Program-made: the position numbers and the translations under genes
Assembly (NCBI GenBank): GCA_947166955.1
Contig: CAMVGI010000032.1
Location: 1 to 9,125, forward strand
Origin: an uncultured Clostridia bacterium
GTDB lineage: Bacteria > Bacillota_A > Clostridia > Oscillospirales > Oscillospiraceae
DNA: 9,125 bases
Direction of reading: 5' to 3'
Shown here: positions 1 to 6,456 of the stretch, piece by piece
Position numbering within the stretch: position 1 is the stretch's first letter
Layout: every line of letters starts with the position of its first letter
Notes under the pieces: generated by a model
Database searches by the model: none
The model's input: only the letters and a program-made list of their open reading frames with translations
Told to the model about the DNA's origin: nothing

Positions 1-1067
1 GCAAGCGCGTCACCGCGAAGGAAAAGAGCGGCGCGTGGTATCTCATTTCGTTCAACAACACCTCCGGTTACGTCCATGGCGACTATCTGGACGTGGACAG
101 CGGCGCGAACGTCAAGACCGTCGAAGCGCCCGCTAAGCAGCAGACCGAACAGCCTGCCGCCAGCCAGCCCGCCGCCTCGATCGGCAACGCGACCGTCACG
201 GGCGGCACCATCAACGTCCGCTCCGGTCCGGACACGGGCTACGACCGCGTCGCGCGCCTGAGCGAAGGAAAGCGCGTCACGCTTCTCACTGAGGAGGGCG
301 GCTGGTTCAAGGTCTCGTTCGACGGCAAGAGCGGCTATATCCTCGGCGACTTCCTCAAGCCCGACGACGGCGCGCTCGCCTCGCTCGTGGCGGCGGAGGG
401 CGGAAACCCCGACGAACCCGCCGTGGAGGCGATGGCGTCCACGCCCGCGCAGGAGGCGTCCTCCGCGCCCGCGGACGGCGAGGTGCTCCGCACCGCCTAC
501 ATCGCGGGCGGCACCATCAACGTCCGCTCCGGCCCCGGCACGGAGTTTGAGCGCGTAACGATGGTCTCCACCGGCAAGAAGGTCAGCGTTCTCGCCGAGG
601 AGGACGGCTGGTGCAAGGTCTCCTTCGGCGACACGGTGGGCTACGTCCACGCCGACTACGTTTCCGACACCGAGCCTCCCACCGACGGCGTCGGCGCGCA
701 GGTCGCGAACATGGTGCAGCAGTACCTCGGCGTCCCCTACGTCTACGGCGGCGCGGCGCCCGGCGGCTTCGACTGCTCGGGCCTGACACTCTACCTCTAC
801 AAGCAGTTCGGCTACTCGCTGCCGCACTCCGCGTCCGGCCAGTATGCAAGCTGCGGCTACAAGGTCTCGCGCTCCGAGCTTCAGCCCGGCGACATCGTGT
901 TCTTCTCCAGCCCCGGCAGCGGCGGGCGCATCAACCACTGCGCGGTCTATGTCGGCGGCGGCGAGATCATCCACGCGCGCTACAGCGTCGGCAGGGTCTA
1001 TCGCAACTCCCTGTCCGAAAACTACTACTCCACCTACTACGCCGGCGCGATCCGCATCGCCGGATGA
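1..1067 (+). CDS. Secreted SH3-repeat NlpC/P60 cell-wall hydrolase (5' end missing)
   Basis: The reading frame is open from base 3, so the true start lies before the window; GTG at 93 is internal to a domain. Visible order: the end of one bacterial SH3 domain (nt 3-92, ending GYVHGDYL), an Ala/Pro/Gln-rich linker, a second SH3 (about nt 190-360), an Ala/Glu/Pro-rich linker, a third SH3 (about nt 495-660), and a C-terminal NlpC/P60 domain (about nt 690-1060). SH3 domains 2 and 3 share the motif GGTINVRSGP. The peptidase domain has the catalytic Cys in FDCSG (nt 774-776), His in NHCAVYVGGG (nt 936-938) and a third polar residue, His in IIHA (nt 972-974), so it looks active. Family members are exported and cut peptide stems of peptidoglycan, commonly at the gamma-D-Glu-diamino acid bond; SH3 repeats bind the wall. 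The exact bond is inferred. A signal peptide would lie outside the window. The stop is followed at once by a terminator. Confidence 0.93.
   Translation, partial: KRVTAKEKSGAWYLISFNNTSGYVHGDYLDVDSGANVKTVEAPAKQQTEQPAASQPAASIGNATVTGGTINVRSGPDTGYDRVARLSEGKRVTLLTEEGGWFKVSFDGKSGYILGDFLKPDDGALASLVAAEGGNPDEPAVEAMASTPAQEASSAPADGEVLRTAYIAGGTINVRSGPGTEFERVTMVSTGKKVSVLAEEDGWCKVSFGDTVGYVHADYVSDTEPPTDGVGAQVANMVQQYLGVPYVYGGAAPGGFDCSGLTLYLYKQFGYSLPHSASGQYASCGYKVSRSELQPGDIVFFSSPGSGGRINHCAVYVGGGEIIHARYSVGRVYRNSLSENYYSTYYAGAIRIAG
200..226 (+). repeat. 27-bp exact internal repeat, copy A (SH3 domain 2)
   Basis: This stretch is identical over 27 bases to 506-532. It encodes the start of the SH3 core (GGTINVRSG) and keeps the same reading frame, 306 bp (102 codons) from its partner. 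The flanking codons have diverged, so this is a domain-duplication trace inside the gene and not an independent element. Confidence 0.8.
506..532 (+). repeat. 27-bp exact internal repeat, copy B (SH3 domain 3)
   Basis: Second copy of the identity seen at 200-226, in the same frame and at the same place in the next SH3 domain. Synonymous positions are also identical, which points to recent duplication or gene conversion between the repeats. Confidence 0.8.
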
Positions 1068-1113
1068 TTGGTTTACATAAAAAACAGGCGGCTTTCGCCG
1101 TCTGTTTTTTTAT
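1068..1113 (+). repeat. 46-bp direct repeat, left copy
   Basis: It begins at the base after the NlpC/P60 gene stop codon (TGA 1065-1067). It matches 2916-2961 in the same orientation over 46 bases with one difference (G at 1088, A at 2936). The first 11 bases (TTGGTTTACAT) lie outside the hairpin yet are conserved, so the repeated unit is larger than the terminator core. Flanking sequence on both sides is unrelated to that of the other copy. Confidence 0.9.
1079..1111. terminator. Bidirectional intrinsic terminator between nlpC/P60 gene and DUF2812 gene
   Basis: An A6 run is followed by an 8-bp stem (1085-1092 with 1097-1104), a TTTC loop and a T7 run. On the plus strand, position 1088 forms a G-U wobble; on the minus strand the same position is an A-C mismatch. 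It should therefore work best for the upstream plus-strand hydrolase gene and less well for the convergent DUF2812 gene, whose stop is at 1146-1148. Confidence 0.88.
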
Positions 1114-1145
1114 CTGCGTCACGCGCCGCGGCGCGCAAGCCGCCG

Positions 1146-2516
1146 TCAACCGCCGCCGAGCGTTTCGCCGATGATCGCCGTCTGCGCCGCCGTCGGCTCC
1201 CAGGTGAGGTTGATCGCCACGAAGCGCTCGCCGTAGCGCAGCAGCCAATGGTTTACACCCGGCTGGAAGCGCCACGCCTCGTCCGCGCCCCACGGCGCGG
1301 GATCGACGCTTTGGTACGCGACGAACTCGCCCCGCTCCGGCAAGCCATAACTTCGGTGCAGATGCCGCTCCACCCACATCTCTGACGCGCTCCGCCCCTG
1401 ACGGCGCATCAGCGCGTCGCGGCAATAGTCGCGCAGGAACAGCGCCCGCACGTCCACGGCGGTGTATTGGTAGCCCTCCGGCAGCATTGCCGTGTCCTGC
1501 AGAACGCCGCAATGCCGGTCGCTGCACGCGAGCAGCGGCGAGGCGCTGTCAGAGCCGCCGTAATAGTAGTTTTCGTCGTCCACGTCAAAAAGCGCGCTCA
1601 TGGCGAGCCGCGGCGCGGCGCTCCGCGCGTCGTCCGGCGCGCGGGATAGGAAGTCGTTGAGCAGCACCATCCCGCCGATGGCAAGTACAATGCTCACGGC
1701 AATCGTCGCGGCGAGATTGTTCTCGTACGACACGCCCTTGCGTTTGAGCAGATCGCGTGCAAGGCGGGCGCCTAAAACCACAACGAGGTAATAGGCCGCC
1801 GCCGCGAGCCCAGCCGTCACCACCCGCCGGCTGCCAAAGAACGCAAAATACAGCGCCCAAAAAACGATCTGGACGGAGAGTAGCACGCCCATGACGCGGT
1901 TGAAGCGCATGAGGTTCGGCGTCGGCAGGAACTCGCCCCGCTCTGCGGCGCGCAGCGCGCGCCTCTGCCAGAGGAAATACGCCGCCAGCTCGACGCCGAA
2001 CTGCACCAGGAGCCACGCGTACGCGTCAAGTATCATCAGCGCGCCGACGTTCGCGAGCGTCTCGACGGGGTCGTAACGCAGCTCGCCGAGCTGCGTCAGC
2101 AGCTGCCACAGCGAAAGCGCGACCAATATAGCGCAGAGGCAGAGGTAGCCCCTCGCCGCCTTGTGCAGCGACGCAAGCTCCGACACGGGGTCGGTGTGGA
2201 TGGGCACGGGGTCCTGGCGCTCGTTGCAGAAGACCTGCATCTTCGCGTTCGAAGCGACGAAGCGCCAGCCCGTCCGCTCGCAGAAGTCGATGAACTCCTT
2301 CTGCTCGTCCGTAAGTTCCGGGTCGTACGCCGACGCGTTGGACGCGTAGCAGATCGAAAAGCGCAGCTTCTTCGGCTCGGCGCGGCGGTAGGTGTAGCTG
2401 AAGTCGCCTATCTTCTCCAGCATCCAGCCCTTTTGCGCCATGCGCTCCAAATACCGCTCGGCGTGCGTGTGGTCCAAAAAGCTGAAGCTGGCGGACCGCC
2501 GCTTCACGTCCCTCAT
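1146..2516 (-). CDS. DUF2812 domain membrane protein (partner of PadR regulator)
   Basis: A 456-residue protein. Residues about 8-110 match the DUF2812 pattern (FLDHTHAERYLERMAQKGW near the N-terminus, aromatic-rich after it). Five hydrophobic segments follow at about 122-142, 154-182, 207-227, 231-251 and 269-288. The basic loops at 184-205 and 251-262 suggest a cytoplasmic N-terminus and an exterior C-terminal domain (about 290-456). That domain is rich in Tyr, Trp and acidic residues, has Cys at 331, 336 and 365, and ends in WLLRYGERFVAINL. The start overlaps the padR stop as ATGA (2513-2516), so translation is coupled. DUF2812 genes commonly sit next to PadR genes in Firmicutes; the biochemical function is unknown. 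A role in sensing, or as a target of the PadR switch, is inference. The downstream terminator is at 1079-1111. Confidence 0.85.
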   Translation of the reverse strand: MRDVKRRSASFSFLDHTHAERYLERMAQKGWMLEKIGDFSYTYRRAEPKKLRFSICYASNASAYDPELTDEQKEFIDFCERTGWRFVASNAKMQVFCNERQDPVPIHTDPVSELASLHKAARGYLCLCAILVALSLWQLLTQLGELRYDPVETLANVGALMILDAYAWLLVQFGVELAAYFLWQRRALRAAERGEFLPTPNLMRFNRVMGVLLSVQIVFWALYFAFFGSRRVVTAGLAAAAYYLVVVLGARLARDLLKRKGVSYENNLAATIAVSIVLAIGGMVLLNDFLSRAPDDARSAAPRLAMSALFDVDDENYYYGGSDSASPLLACSDRHCGVLQDTAMLPEGYQYTAVDVRALFLRDYCRDALMRRQGRSASEMWVERHLHRSYGLPERGEFVAYQSVDPAPWGADEAWRFQPGVNHWLLRYGERFVAINLTWEPTAAQTAIIGETLGGG

Positions 2517-2836
2517 TGCGCTCCCCCCTCTCCGATGACGCGTTCATAGTCCGCCGCCTGCGCGCGGATGCGCTCGTAGTCGCGCGCAAGTAGCGCGCGC
2601 CCCTCGTCGGTGAGGAGGTAGCTGCGCCGTCTCCCCTCGCGCTTCGTTTCGCGGATCATGCCCTCGCTCACGAACTGCTCCAGCAGATCGTACAGCGTCC
2701 CCGAGCCGACGCTCACGCGCCCGCCCGTCATCTGCGGCACGAGGTCGAGGATATCCATGCCGCAGCGCTCGGTTTCCAGGCACAGCAGGATATAGAACAT
2801 CTGCTCCGTCAGCGTTTGGAACTTCGCCCGCGGCAT
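2513..2836 (-). CDS. PadR-family transcriptional regulator
   Basis: A 107-residue winged-helix protein, the normal size for small PadR (subfamily 2) repressors. The DNA-binding domain covers about residues 7-80 and includes the hallmark GSGTLYDLLEQFVSEGMI and the basic wing KREGRRRSYLLTDEG. A short C-terminal helix (about 82-100) is the expected dimerisation helix. The ATG at 2836 is preceded by an AAGGGG ribosome site (2845-2850) at 8 nt. It overlaps the DUF2812 gene by 4 bp, so both proteins come from one message. PadR proteins usually repress their own operon and are released by a ligand or stress; the two palindromes in the promoter make autorepression likely here. The ligand cannot be told from sequence. 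Confidence 0.93.
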   Translation of the reverse strand: MPRAKFQTLTEQMFYILLCLETERCGMDILDLVPQMTGGRVSVGSGTLYDLLEQFVSEGMIRETKREGRRRSYLLTDEGRALLARDYERIRAQAADYERVIGEGGAQ

Positions 2837-2852
2837 CGCGTCATCCCCTTAT

Positions 2853-2865
2853 CTCGAATATCGAG
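2853..2865. promoter_or_regulatory. Operator dyad O1, downstream of the padR start point
   Basis: The sequence CTCGAATATCGAG is a dyad with arms CTCGA/TCGAG around 3 bp. It is the exact reverse complement of O2 at 2886-2898, and the two centres are 33 bp apart, about three helical turns. It lies in the leader just before the padR ribosome site. PadR is the obvious candidate protein, by position only. Confidence 0.75.
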
Positions 2866-2877
2866 GTTTCTGCCCGC

Positions 2878-2906
2878 AGTATAATCTCGATATTCGAGTT
2901 TGTCAA
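2878..2906 (-). promoter_or_regulatory. SigA-type promoter of the padR-DUF2812 operon
   Basis: On the minus strand, -35 TTGACA (2901-2906) is a perfect consensus, the spacer is 17 bp, and -10 TATACT (2878-2883) matches at 5 of 6 bases. The predicted start point is near 2871, giving a leader of about 35 nt. Operator O2 fills most of the spacer and O1 follows the start point, so the promoter is built to be strong but fully repressible. Confidence 0.88.
2886..2898. promoter_or_regulatory. Operator dyad O2, inside the promoter spacer
   Basis: CTCGATATTCGAG sits between the -35 and -10 boxes, where a bound protein would block RNA polymerase. It is the mirror of O1. A nearby ATCGAT at 2909-2914 may be a weak extra half-site but is too short to call. 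Confidence 0.78.
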
Positions 2907-2915
2907 GTATCGATT

Positions 2916-2961
2916 TTGGTTTACATAAAAAACAGACGGCTTTCGCCGTCTGTTTTTTTAT
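2916..2961 (+). repeat. 46-bp direct repeat, right copy
   Basis: Same unit and orientation as 1068-1113, with one mismatch. Its right end covers the trmD stop codon (minus-strand TAA, 2958-2960) and one further base. The edges of the two copies thus fall at the stop codons of the two convergent outer genes. Confidence 0.9.
2927..2959. terminator. Bidirectional intrinsic terminator after trmD
   Basis: A perfect 8-bp stem (2933-2940 with 2945-2952), TTTC loop, flanking A6 and T7 runs. On the minus strand it ends the SLH-rimM-trmD transcript immediately at the trmD stop and isolates the padR promoter, whose -35 box lies 10 bases further on. Confidence 0.9.
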
Positions 2962-3755
2962 GCGTGTTCGTCCGTCTCTGCCCGCTCCGCTTCAAATTCC
3001 GCTTTCGCCTCCGCGAGCAGCTTTTTCTCCTGCTTGGTCGTGAGCTTTCCCTCGTCGAACTGCGCCCAGAGGTCGGGGCGGCGCGCCATCGTGCGCTTCC
3101 AGCTCTCTTTTCTGCGCCACTTCGCGACGTTCTCGTGGTGGCCGGAGAGCAGCACGTCCGGCACGCGTCTGCCGTGCCACTCATCGGGACGGGAGTACTG
3201 CGGATACTCCAAAAGCCCGTCCCAGTGCGACTCCTCGGTGAAGCACTCCTCCTCGGGCAGCACGCCCGGCACCATGCGGCACACGCAGTCCGTCAGCGCC
3301 ATCGCGGGGATCTCGCCGCCCGTGACGACGAAATCGCCCATGGAGATCTCCTCGTCCACGCATTCGTCAAGGAATCGCTGGTCGACGCCCTCGTAGTGTC
3401 CGCACACGAGAATGAGGTGGTCGTAGCGCTCCTTCAGCTCGCGCGCGACCGATTGCGTGAACACGCGTCCGCAGGGCGAGAGATAGATTGTGTGCCCCGC
3501 GCCGTGCTTTTCAACAATATCGGCGTGGCAGCGGTACAGCGGATCGGCCTGCATGACCGCGCCGCGTCCGCCGCCGTAGGGATAGTCGTCCACCTGCATC
3601 TGTTTGTTGGTGGTGTATTCCCGTATCTGGTGCGTTTGGATGGCAATATGCCCGCGCTCCTGCGCGCGGCCCAGGATGCTCACGTTCAGCATCGCGTCCA
3701 CCGACTCGGGAAACAATGTCATAATGTCGATGCGAAATCTCGGCGTTTCACTCAT
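2958..3755 (-). CDS. trmD: tRNA (guanine(37)-N1)-methyltransferase TrmD
   Basis: A 265-residue SPOUT (knotted) methyltransferase that adds a methyl group to N1 of G37 beside the anticodon, using S-adenosylmethionine, and so prevents +1 frameshifting. Clear landmarks are IDIMTLFPE at the N-terminus, DDYPYGGGRGAVMQADPL, LSPCGRVFTQ, CGHYEGVDQR, the knot segment ISMGDFVVTGGEIPAMALTD, and HWDGLLEYPQYSRP before the C-terminal helical domain. The tail is a Lys/Glu/Ala-rich helix. Its ATG overlaps the end of rimM by 8 bp, with GGAG at 3763-3766, so it is translated with rimM. Its stop codon lies inside the terminator repeat. The usual neighbour rplS does not follow. Confidence 0.98.
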   Translation of the reverse strand: MSETPRFRIDIMTLFPESVDAMLNVSILGRAQERGHIAIQTHQIREYTTNKQMQVDDYPYGGGRGAVMQADPLYRCHADIVEKHGAGHTIYLSPCGRVFTQSVARELKERYDHLILVCGHYEGVDQRFLDECVDEEISMGDFVVTGGEIPAMALTDCVCRMVPGVLPEEECFTEESHWDGLLEYPQYSRPDEWHGRRVPDVLLSGHHENVAKWRRKESWKRTMARRPDLWAQFDEGKLTTKQEKKLLAEAKAEFEAERAETDEHA

Positions 3756-4290
3756 CGTCCGTCTCCAATCCTTCGATCATGTGCACGGTGATCTCGCGCG
3801 AGGTCGTGTTGACGTCCGTCACAAAAATGTCCCGCACCGCGGGGATCAGATAGGTCTTCTCCGGCCCCTTGACGCGGTAGAGCTTGTGCGCGGGATAGGT
3901 CAGCACCTCGGTCACGGTGCCGACGTAGGAATGCGGGAAGTAGTTGAATACGTTCATGCCGACGAGTTCCTCGTCGAAGTATTCGCCTTTCGGGAGGCGC
4001 ACGTCCGCGCGCTTGATGGCCAGCCCCTTGCCCTTGAGCGCCGCCGCCGCGTCCATGTCCGTCACCTCCGGCAGCAGCATGAGCGCCATCTCGCCGTGGA
4101 CGCGCTTACCGAGTGGGCGGAAGGGCGTTCCATCCATATAGAACGTCTTGAACGTGCACAGCCGCTCGGCGCTGACGTCCCACGGCTGCACCTTGACCTC
4201 GCCGCGCACGCCGTGCGTATTCACGATCTGCCCCACCTCGATAAATTCCGGCGCCGCCGACGGCGCCGGCGCTTTGTCGAACAATCCCAT
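3748..4290 (-). CDS. rimM: Ribosome maturation factor RimM
   Basis: A 180-residue protein that assists assembly of the 30S subunit head through contact with S19. The N-terminal barrel begins EFIEVGQIVNTHGVRGEVKV (about residues 15-34), and the PRC-barrel carries GEYFDEELVGMNVF, VGTVTEVL and LIPAVRDIFVTDVN; the end is HMIEGL. A 14-residue N-terminal extension rich in Ala and Pro precedes the family start. It lies 12 bp after the SLH gene, with its AAAGGAG ribosome site overlapping that gene's stop codon, and overlaps trmD by 8 bp. No promoter was seen in the 12-bp gap. Confidence 0.97.
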   Translation of the reverse strand: MGLFDKAPAPSAAPEFIEVGQIVNTHGVRGEVKVQPWDVSAERLCTFKTFYMDGTPFRPLGKRVHGEMALMLLPEVTDMDAAAALKGKGLAIKRADVRLPKGEYFDEELVGMNVFNYFPHSYVGTVTEVLTYPAHKLYRVKGPEKTYLIPAVRDIFVTDVNTTSREITVHMIEGLETDDE

Positions 4291-4297
4291 GGTTCCG

Positions 4298-4304
4298 CTC
4301 CTTT
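4298..4304 (-). promoter_or_regulatory. rimM ribosome binding site overlapping the SLH gene stop
   Basis: Minus-strand AAAGGAG at 7 nt from the rimM ATG. Its first two bases are part of the SLH gene TAA (4303-4305). Ribosomes finishing the SLH protein stop directly over this site, so the two genes are probably translationally coupled. Confidence 0.8.
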
Positions 4305-6375
4305 ATTTCAGCACGTAATACCACCAATCGAGCGCCGTCTTCTCCGCGTGCGCGGCGTCCCCCAGCGTCTGCGCCGGAACGACGAAGGTGTAGACCTTCG
4401 ACGCGCCGGCGGCGAGCGGCGAAACGGAAAAGCGCGGGCGCAGCGTCATATCCCCGATCCTGCACTCGAACGCGATGGCGTCGAGCTTCACGTCCTTCGC
4501 CGTGCCGTTGACGAGGCGGATCTCCGCGACGTAGCTTCCGTCCTCCGTGCGGAACTCCCGCACGAGGCCGCCGCTCCAGTCCTCCGCGCGCATCTTCGGC
4601 CCCACGTAGATCCTCTCGTCCGACGCTGCGGCAAAGCGCGTCGTCCCGCGGATCAGATAGGGTCTGCCCAAAAAGCCGCGATAAGAGGTCTCCCGCCCGT
4701 CCGGCAGCACGACGGTGTCGGAATCGAGCGCCAAGATGCCCTGCGGCGTCACGGCGGGATGCTCCTCCTCGGGCCACGCGTCCATCGCCATGCGCTGGGT
4801 GAACGTTCCCGCGGGCGAAACCTCCCACAGCCGCTTGGTGCTTGACGCGTTATAGTAGAGCGACGCGCCGTTGGCAAACATCGTCACATAGTTGTGGTTC
4901 GCCTCCTGCGGCACCGCGGCGACCGTTTCGATCAGCTCCGGCAGACGCAGGTTCGCGCGCTTCAAAACGCGCGTTCCGTCCTCCGCCGCGCCGAGGAACC
5001 ACGCCGTCGCTCCGGTATAGGCGATCTCACCGAGATAGAGGTTTTTGTGGTCCACGCCGTCGATCGGTTTCGTGCGCGTTCCGGTCGCGAGGTCGATCTC
5101 ATAGAGCGAGTAGTTGTGCCCCGTCGCGCCGTTCGCGGTATAAGCGCCGTCGCTGAAAAGATAGTAGAGCTTTCCGGCGAAGCAGTAGAGGCTGTCGTCC
5201 GCATAAAGCGTCTCGTCAAAGCGCATCACGGGCGTCAGATAGTGCAGCGAGCGGCCTGCCAGCCTCCCGATGCGGTAGTTCCAGTTTTTCGGGTCGTCCC
5301 CGCCGCCGAGCCGTTCGAGAAGGTAGATCGCGCCGTCATAGAGCGTATAGCAGTCGATCCGGTCCGTTGTGTAGAGCGTCTCCGGCTCTCCCTTCGCGGC
5401 GGCGTCGAGACGGCGGAGCGCGCAGCGCCAATCCTGCTTTTCCCCCGTCGTTTCAACAAAATACAGCCTGCCGTTTTCATCCGCGCCGAGGCGCGTCAAT
5501 CCGTTTCCGGTGCGGTAAACGGTCTCGACCGCGCCGGAATCCTCGCGTGAAACGATCTCGCTGAGCAGCGTCGTACGGTCGCTTGCGGCGTCGTACTGCG
5601 TCGTGCGCACAAGGTAATAGTTCCGCCCGTTCAAACGCACCGTTTCGCCGTTTACAAGGAAGTTGCCGTATTGCTCCGCCATCGTTTTGTCGAGGCGGCT
5701 GTCCGCGCCGACGCGCTGCGCGGGGCAAACGAGGCGCGTCACCACCGTGGCGATCTCCGCGCGCGTCGCGCTTGCCGCGGGGTGGAAATAGCCGCCGTCC
5801 TTGCCCGTGAAAATGCCCGCGGCGTACAGCTCGCGCACCGCATCGCGCGAGCTGTTGCGCGTTTTGTTGAGATCCGGAACGGCGGAGTCGTTGATCGGCG
5901 GCAGATCGCGGTCGGAAAGGACGCCGCGCATCAAAAGGCACAGATCCTCGCGGGAGACGTCCACCGTCTCCGCGCGCCACGCATAGGGCGCGCTCTCGGG
6001 CAAAAGCCCCGCGTCCGCGACGTAGTCCCAATAACGCTGATACCACGCGTCGTCCGCGCCCTCGGGGATCTCCGTGCCATGATAAAGCGCGTGGATGCGC
6101 GCCGTGATGGTCACGGCCTCCGCCCAGCTCATCGGCTTGTCCGGCAGAAACACGTCCCCCGCGCCGTTCATCACGCCCTTTTGCACGACGTTCTTGACCG
6201 CGCTTTCATACCACGCGCCCTCGGCGACGTCGAGAAAAAGCCCCGGTTGATACGCCGCCCGGTCCTCCGCAAACGCGCCCAGCGCGCTCGAAGCGGACGC
6301 GCCCGCCGTCAACACCGCGCACAGCAGTGCCGAAAGCAGTATCGTTCTTGTCCGTCTCGCCGCACCGCTTCTCAT
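4303..6375 (-). CDS. SLH-domain secreted surface protein with propeller-like body
   Basis: The start is ATG at 6375, chosen because GGAGGT (6382-6387) lies 6 nt upstream and a signal peptide follows at once: basic MRSGAARRTR, then a hydrophobic core to about residue 30. The protein has 690 residues. Three S-layer homology repeats span about 47-100, 108-153 and 165-216; only the third has the canonical TRAE (204-207), the others reading SWAE and SRED. SLH triplets anchor exported proteins to pyruvylated secondary wall polymer. The remaining residues, about 235-600, show repeated short strands with motifs such as NGRNYYLV, NGRLYFVE, DGAIYLLE and GKLYYLFS, spaced as in a beta-propeller. The last 90 residues look like a beta-sandwich. 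Substrate and role are unknown. It has its own promoter, and rimM follows 12 bp downstream. Confidence 0.9.
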   Translation of the reverse strand: MRSGAARRTRTILLSALLCAVLTAGASASSALGAFAEDRAAYQPGLFLDVAEGAWYESAVKNVVQKGVMNGAGDVFLPDKPMSWAEAVTITARIHALYHGTEIPEGADDAWYQRYWDYVADAGLLPESAPYAWRAETVDVSREDLCLLMRGVLSDRDLPPINDSAVPDLNKTRNSSRDAVRELYAAGIFTGKDGGYFHPAASATRAEIATVVTRLVCPAQRVGADSRLDKTMAEQYGNFLVNGETVRLNGRNYYLVRTTQYDAASDRTTLLSEIVSREDSGAVETVYRTGNGLTRLGADENGRLYFVETTGEKQDWRCALRRLDAAAKGEPETLYTTDRIDCYTLYDGAIYLLERLGGGDDPKNWNYRIGRLAGRSLHYLTPVMRFDETLYADDSLYCFAGKLYYLFSDGAYTANGATGHNYSLYEIDLATGTRTKPIDGVDHKNLYLGEIAYTGATAWFLGAAEDGTRVLKRANLRLPELIETVAAVPQEANHNYVTMFANGASLYYNASSTKRLWEVSPAGTFTQRMAMDAWPEEEHPAVTPQGILALDSDTVVLPDGRETSYRGFLGRPYLIRGTTRFAAASDERIYVGPKMRAEDWSGGLVREFRTEDGSYVAEIRLVNGTAKDVKLDAIAFECRIGDMTLRPRFSVSPLAAGASKVYTFVVPAQTLGDAAHAEKTALDWWYYVLK

Positions 6376-6415
6376 TTCAGTACCTCCGCCGTCCCGATTT
6401 TCTTTCCGGCCTTGT

Positions 6416-6444
6416 ATTATACACGATAATCGCGTCCGCCGCAA
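6416..6444 (-). promoter_or_regulatory. Promoter of the SLH-rimM-trmD unit
   Basis: On the minus strand, a perfect TATAAT -10 (6416-6421) lies 17 bp from TTGCGG (6439-6444), a weak -35 with 3 of 6 consensus bases. It sits between the khpA terminator and the SLH start, with a leader of about 35 nt. The -10 is the strongest evidence. Confidence 0.72.
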
Positions 6445-6456
6445 CGTACCCGTGAA

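Larger units (their letters stand above)
1114..2915 (-). other. PadR/DUF2812 cassette bracketed by direct terminator repeats
   Basis: The 1.8 kb between the two 46-bp repeats holds exactly one transcription unit: promoter with operators, padR-family gene and DUF2812 gene, all on the minus strand, with a terminator on each side. No transposase or integrase and no terminal inverted repeats were seen, so it is not a recognisable insertion sequence. Calling it a cassette is an inference from its self-contained layout and the repeats at its edges. Confidence 0.5.

Noticed and set aside
93..95. GTG at 93 as start of the SH3/NlpC gene
   Set aside because: The frame is open and codes for the end of an SH3 domain from base 3 onwards, so the gene is cut by the window edge and does not begin here.
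611..1174. Open frame of 187 codons overlapping the NlpC/P60 domain
   Set aside because: Same strand but another frame of a domain with intact catalytic residues; Arg-rich and reads across the terminator.
1114..2915. The bracketed module as a classical insertion sequence or integron cassette
   Set aside because: No transposase or integrase, no terminal inverted repeats and no attC-like site; the flanking repeat is 46 bp and functions as a terminator.
2916..3791. Open frame of 291 codons on the plus strand
   Set aside because: It begins in the terminator repeat and runs antisense through trmD. It has no ribosome site or recognisable domain, and is explained by high GC content on the opposite strand.
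3604..4845. Open frame of 413 codons on the plus strand
   Set aside because: Antisense to trmD, rimM and the SLH gene; Arg/His-rich composition typical of a shadow frame in high-GC DNA.
5671..6429. Open frame of 252 codons on the plus strand over the SLH domains
   Set aside because: Arg/Ala-rich composition, no ribosome site, antisense to a well-supported gene.
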